Below the pieces are notes generated by a model. It worked only from the letters and a program-made list of their open reading frames with translations. It was not told the DNA's origin and searched no databases. A program made the position numbers and the translations under genes. From Acanthaster planci (Eukaryota; Echinodermata; Asteroidea; Valvatida; Acanthasteridae): DNA of 27,343 nucleotides. The stretch lies in the NCBI RefSeq assembly GCF_001949145.1, contig NW_019091381.1, positions 2,531,176 to 2,558,518 of the forward strand, given 5' to 3'. The stretch's first letter is position 1. Each line of letters begins with the position of its first letter. Shown here piece by piece: positions 12,071 through 20,939 of this stretch.

Positions 12071-13791
12071 GCCCAAATGTTATTGGAGCCTAATTTCACA
12101 CGTGAAGTTTTTATGGTTGGTTGAGCATCTAGATGTCATGCGTTGTGCATGGTTGTGAACTGTGGTTTGGCTGCATATATGTGATTGCATATATAGCTCA
12201 ACTTTGCCTTTCTTTGGCCAGAGGTAATGAAGAATGTCGAATGAGAATTGAAAGATGTGAACATCACAAGTCGGCTTGAAAACCTCATGGGCCTGGATAC
12301 AGTACTGCCACTCTTACTGTGCAGATGGACTGGATTGGTCGTTGGCCATGCTTGTAGACTTCACATCGCATTTTAGAGATTTGACTGACCATATCCGCTT
12401 ATGTGAAGACAAGGTAAAATCCTCACAAAATTGTCGTGTTGCTAAGCATAATTTTACATCTCCGTGTTTTGTTATTCCGTGAAAAAAAATGGAAACCTGG
12501 AATGCTTATATCTTCTTTTTAAAAGTGTGACGAAAAATTGTATCTCAGTTTTGGTGAGGTAAGTCAACATTAATTTTTTTCACCCTTCACACAACACTAT
12601 CACAGTCTGAGTGATCATGGAATGTGAAAAAATGTAGATCTTTTGTAAGTTAATTAGCGAAAGACTTCTGTGTTTTGTATTATTAAACGGATGCTGTGGA
12701 GACAGGTCAGCGGTGATTGCCCTCTATCAAGTCCGTCTCACGTTCTTGTGCAGAGCAACAAGTGATGCACCGACTATTTGGGAAAAATCCTGTACTTTTG
12801 ATTATAGGATTATTTGAAATGCACGATGATCAACAGGCACACCTAAGCTGTATACAAATGGCTTTTTAACCAAATTTTAGTTAAATAATTAGGATACCTC
12901 CATGATTACTTTGTCGACTTTTGGCTCAATAATTGTGGCAGCAAGACAATGCTTGAAAATTGCCACAAAGATGCCTCGGAAATTCAGAACAAGTTTGTAC
13001 AGGTGGCAACCAAAGGCGTTCTGGAGCTGTTTGAAAATGAAGGTCAATTTTTGACCAGCCTTGAATAACATTGCAAGGCTAAGGCCAAAAAAAAAGTCTT
13101 TCGTCCATGGTCGGGACGCATGTCGATTTCAAGCACCCGCGCCGATCTTTATTTTCTGTGCAAGAGCGCCCTCTATTGCAGCACTGCCTCAACATTTCCT
13201 CCAATCCCGGAAGGAGGAAGAAAATGGCGGCATCGCCGCATCAATTCCAGAACATCAGTTTGACCAGAGACAAACTATTTTGTAGGGGGGGGGCCGAACT
13301 CCTTGTATTTAAAAAAAAATGTATGCGCAAATGTAACTGCTTGAAATTTGAAATATGATAAAATTTTGAATAAAATTTAATTAAACCTCTTAAGGTCAGC
13401 CCGTTGCATTTTCTTTCAGATCAGAAGTTGCAAAAAAATTAAAATACTGCTCCGACAAAAAGAAATTTTTAATTGTCAAGCAAAAAGTTTTAATTGTCAA
13501 GCAGTAAATATAAGAATATCAAATATAGGAGTTCAAAAATTTCCCTGCAAATCCAATCAAAAAGTAGTGAAGTCTATATCTGCAAAACTATAAACCCCCC
13601 TTATATAAGAGAGGGGATGACAGAAAAATCCACAGTAACGGCAGAAACTTGGCAGGGTTACAGTTCAACATAAATCACCATGACATTTTCTGAATGAACG
13701 GAAAATAATCCACATAAGTTCCTGAACCTCTGCAGTGTCGCCAGCACTTCATTTGCAAAACACACCCGAATTTCAAATAACATTCACGCTC
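12071..13791. other. Intergenic DNA between convergent CACYBP and SelJ genes
   Basis: No exon or RNA gene was recognised. The stretch is AT-rich, especially 13290-13520. Reverse-strand AATAAA (13148-13153) and ATTAAA (13376-13381) are possible distant 3' ends for the SelJ gene, but this is weak. One AGAGGGCGC motif lies at 13165-13174. Confidence 0.5.
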
Positions 13792-14263
13792 TAGGGCTGA
13801 GTTAATTCCAATAAATTCACTATTCGAATATTTGACCTTCAATTTGGTTGAATATCCGAATATTCGGTCGTGCCGACCAGCAGATTGTTGAGGAACAAAC
13901 CATATACAAAATCAGTGGCAATAATGCACACAATTGTACGTTAAAATCACTACAATAGCTTCTCACATCTAGGAGTATCTCCAGCCACGATTTAGCAAGA
14001 TTTAAGAGACGAACAATACTTCTTGTCCTGTTGAAGATGTATATTCCTTCTAAATTTTTTAACGAATAATGTACTTTTCAAATCGCTGCAAGATTTTTGT
14101 CGCTTTTCATTTAAATTCACTTGGAACAAGCCTCCATAGTGCAATTTTTCTCATTTAAAGCAAAAGAAAATTCTCCCTTTTCATTAATTTGCATATTAAT
14201 ATTCAAATTCAAAAAATATTATTCGAATATTCGATGATCGATTGAATAATCGGAACAGCCTTA
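13792..14263. mobile_element. hAT-type MITE with 8-bp target duplication
   Basis: The element begins TAGGGCTGAGTTAATTCCAA and its right end reads, in reverse complement, TAAGGCTGTTCCGATTATTC. The ends are flanked by TCACGCTC (13784-13791) and TAACGCTC (14264-14271), an 8-bp duplication with one mismatch, which is the hAT signature. Inner arms are rich in ATTCGAATATTCG. It is 472 bp and non-coding, lying just beyond the SelJ 3' end. Confidence 0.75.
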
Positions 14264-14485
14264 TAACGCTCCTTGAAAATGGCATCTCTGACAAAAAGAC
14301 GTCTTACAATATAAATCGCTATAAGCATAGAAACAATGGTGTCACATAAATTAAAAGAAAAAATGTTTCAAAGAAGGACCAGATCATGCTGATTAAGATG
14401 CCATTCAGAAACAAAGATGCATCTGAAAAGCAGGGGTACCAAATTCAGCCGGTGGATGTGGGGGGGGGTATTTTCGTGAAACAGA

Positions 14486-14553
14486 GGAGACAGCCGTCAG
14501 AAATCGGAGGCGCACAGTGAATGCATTTGCTCCAATTTCATCATCAATTCTCC
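14486..14553 (-). promoter_or_regulatory. SECIS element (form II) in SelJ 3' UTR
   Basis: Reading the - strand, helix I is GGAGA (14553-14549) with TCTCC (14490-14486), followed by a 5x5 internal loop. The AUGA core is at 14544-14541. The non-Watson-Crick quartet is UGAU (14543-14540) against UGAC (14499-14496), with tandem G.A/A.G pairs. Helix II is a continuous 10 bp, GAAATTGGAG (14539-14530) with CTCCGATTTC (14509-14500), one G.U. The apical AAA (14528-14526) comes 12 nt after AUGA. A four-pair mini-helix UGCA/UGCG (14525-14522 with 14514-14511) above the AAA bulge makes it form II. It recruits SBP2 and EFSec to decode UGA as selenocysteine, and lies 52 nt after the TAA stop. Confidence 0.93.
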
Positions 14554-14605
14554 AGAGAGTCTCGGGATGATACGCCATTGCACTTGCCCAGCTGGAGGAC
14601 CAGAC

Positions 14606-17600
14606 TTAATCGGTCGGTTGGATTGCCACGAGCTTCCGAGAAAGCTCCAGGATTCTGGGGTAGGCCAGAGTCTTGGATTTCCACGTCTCTGGAATACCTT
14701 GAAGGCCATTCTGCCAACAGAATCAACAAAATATTTACGTGAAGGTTGGTTTTTCGATTGATCATGCATTTTCCAGTTTTGCAAGAGTGAAATTTAGACT
14801 ATGGTGTCAAAGTTACTTATTAGGGAAAAACGGATTGTGAATTTTGCAAGGTCTCTGGCTTAAATGCTTGTGCTCACACAATGTATTTTTTCTATCAACA
14901 GATAAAAGACCCAAAAATGACATGCTTCTCAATTCAGCCATTAGGTGCGCCTTTATTAAAGGAATGTTCTTTTAAAGAGCCAACCTGCTCAGTGTGAATT
15001 TCAGTATAAAAATTGCTTTTTGAAGAAAAATACAAACATATTTTATTTTTCCAACCTAAATGTCTCAACATCAAATAGAGGAAGTGAAATAGACAATTTT
15101 AATTTTTACGATCAGAAACTGATCTTAACTTTAAAGTGAAGTATTCTTCAACTTTGAAATGCACTCTCTGCCGTTTTTTTTTATTAAGTAGTACTGCAAA
15201 TGCTCCACGGATCTTTCACCATGAGGTCACAAAACTGTAAAACGCCACTCAAACTAATTTTTAAAAATCTGAAAGCATTTTGCTGGAAATATTGCACCAC
15301 ACACACACGACCTTCGTCTTCATGTAGCCCTTAACCTAAACTGACATCGCACAAAAAAGGGCTCCCGTGACAGGCTGGACTTACCCGTGCCCCGAGGCAA
15401 GCCCCGATGAACCCAGAGCGGCTGGCATTGCATCCCCCGGCCATCATGGTGGTCCGGACGGCTGGTGCTAGCTCCGAGTGGTTCACCAGGCAATGCAGGG
15501 CCGACTGGAAGGCCCCTGGTAAGTCTGCGGAACATAAAGGAAAACATGCTCGCTTTGCACACACTCTGTGGACCTCAAAACAAAAGAGGTCCCCACAATG
15601 CAGGGTACAGAGGCACTCTGAGGGGACATGACCAGGTCTACAGAGCGTACATCTATTCCCCTCTCTCAAACAGATTTTTGAAGGGCATTTTGGGGTTAGG
15701 GTTAAAGCAGCAAAAAGACGACTACCAGGTGAGGAAGTTACGTTTGAAAATCCAGCTTGAAGGAATGTCCACAGAAGGAGAAAATGACCATTTTCTTACT
15801 AGAAAAACGAAGGCACGTCCACTAGGGTCGTGCCGAGTACCTGAGCAATCCGGGCAGACCATGTGCCTGAAACACGGCTCTTTTTTCTACATAGGAAGCT
15901 GTACATTGTTCTAAACGTTAGAGGGAATCTGCCCCACCATTTTATTAAACAAAGTCTTACCTTCAATTTGTAACAAAAGAAGCTCCATCGATCTCTGGAC
16001 CGGAACAGGACTGCCTGACCAGGTTTTTCAGCCACAAGATGTTTTTTCTTTTACAGGTACCCGGCCCAAAAAAAATAAACCGGGTTTTGATATATATGGG
16101 CGCGTAACCGGGTACCCACATATCCGGTGCAAGCCTAATGCCCACACATGGTATGCACAAACAAATCCGTGTGTCATGTTGTATGGTTTGACGTAGATTA
16201 ACCCTCGCCAAATCCAAAAGCCTCTGCCGACTGGACAAATCTGAGGGTGTAATAATTTTGTTGGTCTTGGTTTTTTTACCTCAGTTATTCAGGAAGTATT
16301 TCTGTGCCGCTTCACGGTGCTCGCAAGCTTTCTTGTCCATCACCTTCTTCAGCTGACCGATGACAGCTCGGTCCAGGTCAGTGGGGTTGTTCCGACTCGG
16401 ACTGGCCAGGTCCGTCATGACGGCTGTTAGGGCCGCGTCCCCGTCCATGTCAGGGTTGAGGATAAATTGCTCCAGGACTCTGGAATTTTTTCAACAAAAT
16501 GAAACACAGCGGCTATCAACAATGCTTGTAATGGAGGCATGCTCTGCTCGGAACAACTTTCAGTCAATTTCATTCGTTCAATTTTCAAGCTGTAATGTGT
16601 TCATAGCTAGCTACACTGATTTCTCTTCAGACAGAAGCGTGGAGTAGGCATCTTGTTTTCAAGGGTGTGGGACACAAAAAGAATACAGAAATACAAACTC
16701 TTGTAGTTCTGTTTTCTAAAGTGACACCGATATTTACAAACCTTGAAAGGGCAGATAATCCACACTTCCAAGGAATTTTGGTGGGTAAAGTGATGACATG
16801 TTTTGACTAAGAATCACACAAAATTCTCGGCAACTTTAAATTTTCAGGAAAATTTTTTTAAATCGTGTCTGTTAGTTCGCAAAACTTTAAATCCACAATG
16901 CATCTGACGTAAGCACACTTCAACGGATGACATCCACGGCAAACGAGTGAAACCTTTGCAGGGCTACAACTTTCTTGCGAATTCTCCTCTTGCCAAAACC
17001 TCTGTTCAGAAATGTTTGTGAAGGAAATGCAAAGCATTAGGGATAACCAACTGCCGCGATGAGGGCAAGTCCTGCAGTCGATCGTTAGCCCTAACCCACC
17101 CAAATCCTCCAAATTCCTTTTCTGCAAAGTGGAGGAACTTGGAGGATTCAGGGTGTATGGAAAAATTGCATGGCTGATTTTGAAGGATGCCATACCAGGT
17201 ACGTGAAGGTCGTGGATTAGACCTTAATGTTGTTTGTGCTTAGTCAAGCACAAATTCAGCCCGATATTTCTTTTGAATCAACCGCACAGCTCAAGAGTGC
17301 CATTCGCACTGCCTTAACATAATGAAAGGAATTGCCGGAGGATTTGGGGCAGTTAGGCACGCCTCCAAATGACATTTTCAAGAAATTTTGGAAGATTTGG
17401 GCTGAATGCAACTTTTTCATGTTGAAAATCGGAGGATTTCAGAGGATTCGGGGTGGTTCCTAGTAAAAAGGCCTAGGGGGTTAGGGTTAGTTACTAGTTC
17501 AACTGTTCGCATTAAGAATGCAATTGCACACGCCACTGGGTACCAGTCAATCTTCAACTACGTGCAACCGTTCACTTTTACCTGGCAGCGGCCAAACCAA

Positions 17601-20600
17601 CGACAATCGCCTCCTCAACCTCGGTCACCACGGCGATGGACTCTTCCACCTTCTCCAGCATGTCGCTCCTGCCCGCGTAGAGGGCCACCATGGGCACTAC
17701 CCCGACCACTGCATGCATATCGTGCATATGGTCACTTCCTTCGTGCCAGAAAACACAAGAGAGCTCAGGAAAGAAAATGAAAGTGCTGTACCCAAGGCAA
17801 TAATGGGATTGTACATTTCACTGAAAGGAAAACAGCTTCCGTGCACAACCTCTATTGTACTTCAAGACTGGTCCCCAATTTCTAAGAAGTCAACACATTG
17901 TAAGGCCAAACTCTACCTGTCTTGGTGCAGGGTAACTCCAGAAATAAGGGGTCCAAAAGCGTGACATTTCTGTGTCCCTGTTACATCTGACCTTTGTTAT
18001 TTGACTGGAAATATCACCAGAATTGATTTCAAACTACATGTAGTACTATTTGTTTGGCAGGTAATTTACATTAATTCATCACTCTTGGAAATTAGAAATG
18101 TATTCGGGACATGAAAAAAGTGGACCCCTAATTTCTGGAATTACCCATCAAGAAATATCATGTTTAACACCGCCACTGAAACATAAGGCTGAGACTGTGT
18201 CAAAGTTATCCGGCTACGGCTCACTGTAACATGACTGCGTATGGCAGTCGCTTCCCATAGACTTGTGTGATAATCAGCTGCAGTCAAGTAATCTGGCCAC
18301 CTTGGGCATCACTTGCCCTAGTCTATTCAACAGGTTATGAGTTTATTCCAAAGATTTTACACAAAGGTTGGGACATTCATAGATTCCGGCTGCCCTCTAC
18401 CTGTCCTCTCCTTGCCCTCCGCTCGATTAGCCAGGAAGTCCTTGATCGCCTTGGGTCTCCACGGCCCGTTGATCGGGTACCCCGACTGGACACCACTCTT
18501 CAGGACAAAGGTCTTGTTGAGGTCGTTATCGTAGTCGGTGCCCGGACCAAACATTGCCTGGAGATGATCCCCGAAGTCGGCCTTGTCATACCCTGGTTTT
18601 GCAAAAGACAGACAGGAGAATAGGTTTGGTGGTATAGGAGATAAACTGAAAGACTCCTGTAATTGGAAGCTAACCGCTGTTGCTTTCAGGAAATAGATTA
18701 ATTCAGTTGAAACAATTTGAAAATAAGACCCAAGCTCTCTCAACGAGTCACAGATTCAATCGTGAGAAGAAAGTTTTTTGAAAAATCTTGCTAAACGGAG
18801 TGTTACAGCCGCTGGTGACTGAAGATCTCTTTTTATTCACTGCATGCAAACTTGAATGAAGCATAAGTGTACTCAAAAGAACTCCAAACCCATGTACATC
18901 ACCAACTTCATTTACATGCAAGGCTGTTGATCTTGAGGGCTGGCCTTAACATCATTCATCGTTACACTGTACAACATCCTCCTACTTGGTACACTCAGGT
19001 CTGCTCCACGCCCCTTCTGTTCATGGATGAGTCTGGGTGGGGGGGGGCCTTACAAAGTAACAAGAGCAAACTTCTCAGCCATTCGACAGTACGACATGTT
19101 ACAAGTGTGGCAGTAACTTAGAAAGTTTCAATGAGTGGGAGGGAGGCAGATTAGCTGTGTCTTCATGGGGCCTTTTTCCCAATTTTTTTTAATCTCTGGT
19201 TCATTTGGCCTAGCCAATGCTTGTGTTACCTTCGCACGCCACTAGCGACTCCATTAACGCGATCGTGTGGTCCGCATATGCAGTCCCCCGCCCAGTCTCG
19301 ATGCGATAGTAGGGATTCTGCGATGGTTCCCAGAATTCCAGAGAGTCGGTGTTCGATCCAACGATGGAATCCAGTTTGTCCAAGTTGTAGATCCAGTGTA
19401 GAGGCTGGGCTGTTCAACAAGGAGCAACATATGACCACGCAAGCAAAAAAAAAAGTTTTTCGTCTGGATATTTGGAAACAAATGACAGCAGCTGTTTTTA
19501 TTGCTATTTGTTACAACACAGATTCTTCCAATATGGTAGATGAATTTTCAGAAGTCCTTTTTTTTTTTTTTTACTAAATCGGGCCCTTCATGAGCTTTTA
19601 TCAATCTCACAGATCTTTAACTTGAATTTACATGCACATACAATGCTCAGTATGCTACCAGAAACTGAATTAAAATACATTAGAAAATTTAGCAGAACAG
19701 GAAAAAGCTATGAATAAAAAAAATTACAGGCGGCAAGCAGGGAAAACAGAAGTAGACTGGGATGAGAAACTAGTATTTTTTTTTGCTTGGCCTCAATAAT
19801 GTTTTTTTTAAAGCCCACCTTGTGGGTGGAGTGTGGGGAAGAGGGCGAATGTCTTGATCTATTCCAATGATAATGCCAAAAATTTGAAGACAAAAAAATG
19901 ATGAAAAGGGACAGAATATCTTTATCTTGTTGTCTCTTTTTATGATAAATGGTCTACACTGCAGCACGATTGTAGAATATAGGCCCATCTTCTAAAAAGT
20001 TTTCAAAAAAAATTCTTAGAAAGAGTTCCAAACCTCCAAACCACATACGTACATGTAACCAACCACCACAATTGTCCAGTTTTGCAAACTTCAACAAAAT
20101 CTGACCTCAAAATAGCTAATAGGACCTGAAAATAAATTTTTCTATCACAATATCAGTTCTTCGCATGCTGAATGGACTTTGACTTCAGTTAAAAACAGGT
20201 CAGGCCAACATCCTTTTCGTTGTTTTGTGATGTCTACTTGCAATTGTTTTGAAAAAGGTTTTAAAATAATGTTTTCTGTATTCTAGGAGGAGAATTTCAC
20301 TCCTGAAACTGTTTTAAATGTGATAAAATGAGTGAACTGTGCCATTATATTCAGATTCAAAAGCACAGTGCACGATAATACAGTCAAACCTCGTTAATAA
20401 GAGCACTGTTAGGCCAAATACAAGATTCTGCTTAAGACAAGGAAATTGTTAGGTCCCGATCCTTTTTTTTCATTATTTTCATTCCTGATTATACAAGGTT
20501 CCTGTTAAAACGAGGTAATTTACCACTTGATTATGATTCCCAAGGACCTCTCATTAAAGAGGTTCGACTGTAGTCGGTGACTAAGAAATTTTACGCCGTC

Positions 20601-20795
20601 ACGCGTCGTTTGTCATGCATGCCACTTGCGAATACCTCAAGGATCGCCCGCGGCCGCCGCGCTCCCACTGAATGCAACTCTGCGAGCCGTGTCCGTAGAG
20701 CGGGAGAACAAGGCACTCTTACCTGCTGCATCGCTCACAAGGCAGCCCACGATGGCTGCGAGACCCCTGCTGCTCCGATCGGCAGCCGAAGACAT
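14606..20795 (-). CDS. SELENOJ: Selenoprotein J-like ADP-ribosylglycohydrolase family protein, 7 exons, UGA = Sec
   Basis: Exons in transcript order are 20795-20723, 19409-19230, 18592-18401, 17738-17582, 16479-16280, 15524-15385 and 14710-14606. They total 348 residues plus TAA if the TGA at residue 267 is read through. The fold is that of ADP-ribosylglycohydrolases, closest to J1-crystallins and SelJ. Landmarks are AAIVGCLVSDAAAQPLHWIY (13-32), YADHT (69-73), TGSDHMHD (148-155), PMVALYAGRSDMLEKVEES, LPGAFQSALHCL (269-280), AGGCNASRSGFIGACLGAR (296-314) and GIPETWKSKTLAYPRILEL near the C terminus. Biochemical activity of the family is unclear; J1-crystallins are jellyfish lens proteins. The ATG at 20795 is the first in frame after an upstream in-frame TAA (20937-20939). 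All junctions are GT-AG; the exon 4 acceptor is AAG rather than CAG. The gene is intact, and a SECIS follows the stop. Confidence 0.93.
16281..16283 (-). other. In-frame UGA selenocysteine codon (residue 267)
   Basis: On the - strand exon 5 ends AAT AAC TGA G before a GTAAAA donor. Joining to exon 6 gives NN-U-D-LPGAFQSAL, so the frame continues through TGA into conserved sequence of 81 further residues, including DLPGAF and GGCNASRSGF. To my knowledge Cys occupies the matching position, just before the LPG motif, in non-seleno family members. The SECIS at 14486-14553 supports recoding. The alternative is a true stop giving a 266-residue truncated protein, which the conserved downstream exons argue against. 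Confidence 0.9.
17081..17497. repeat. Possible inverted-repeat element in SelJ intron 4
   Basis: The left end contains TTAGCCCTAACCCACCC followed by AAATCCTCC words. The right end contains GGATTTCAGAGGATTCGGGG and GGGGGTTAGGGTTAG, which read as the inverse. Several GGAGGATT copies lie inside. The match is patchy, so the borders are approximate. Confidence 0.4.
17930..18146. mobile_element. 217-bp MITE in SelJ intron 3
   Basis: The left terminus GGGTAACTCCAGAAATAAGG (continuing GGTCCA) matches the reverse complement of the right terminus, GGGTAATTCCAGAAATTAGG (continuing GGTCCA), with two mismatches over 26 bp. Similarity continues more weakly inward. There is no coding sequence and no clear target duplication. 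Confidence 0.8.
20381..20570. mobile_element. 190-bp pogo/Tigger-like MITE with TA duplication
   Basis: The left terminus CAGTCAAACCTCGTTAATAA and the reverse complement of the right, CAGTCGAACCTCTTTAATGA, match over about 23 bp, and TA flanks both ends (20379-20380, 20571-20572). CAGT..AACCTC termini with a TA target are typical of the pogo/Tigger branch of Tc1-mariner. It sits in SelJ intron 1, about 150 bp downstream of exon 1. Confidence 0.82.
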
Positions 20796-20868
20796 GATTC
20801 CCCGGCTTTTCACCACGGAAATCGACAAGACCCGAGCACATTTGGCGGAGCGCCGATAATGCAAGGGT

Positions 20869-20874
20869 TTACAT
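20869..20874 (-). promoter_or_regulatory. Start-stop upstream ORF (ATGTAA) before SelJ
   Basis: On the - strand AAATGTAAA places an ATG directly followed by TAA, 73 nt before the main SelJ ATG. If it is within the 5' leader it would be a minimal upstream ORF that could stall ribosomes. The transcription start is unknown. Confidence 0.35.
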
Positions 20875-20891
20875 TTCGCTAAGCTCCTCCC

Positions 20892-20910
20892 CAATATATT
20901 GAGGGCGCTG
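20892..20910. promoter_or_regulatory. SelJ promoter-proximal palindrome and AGGGCGCT motif
   Basis: A perfect palindrome CAATATATTG (20892-20901) overlaps GAGGGCGCTG (20901-20910), about 100-115 bp upstream of the SelJ start codon. The AT-rich palindrome could act as a TATA-like element on either strand. This is inference from position. Confidence 0.3.
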
Positions 20911-20939
20911 TTCAAAAATAGGCTGCAGAGGCGCGGTTA

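Noticed and set aside
14497-14784. 95-codon open frame on the - strand over SelJ exon 7
   Set aside because: It is out of frame with exon 7; the real frame begins at the acceptor at 14710 and ends at 14606.
16281-16479. Reading the TGA in exon 5 as the normal SelJ stop
   Set aside because: Exons 6 and 7 continue the family in phase, end in TAA and are followed by a SECIS; a plain stop does not explain these.
17470-17500. Telomere-like TTAGGG repeats (also near 15693 and 17090)
   Set aside because: Only two adjacent units at each site; too short for interstitial telomere and part of the local inverted repeat.
20637-20915. N-terminal extension of SelJ exon 1 with many basic residues, resembling a mitochondrial targeting peptide
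   Set aside because: It would begin at TTG (20915). There is no in-frame ATG between the upstream TAA (20937-20939) and the ATG at 20795, so this is leader sequence.
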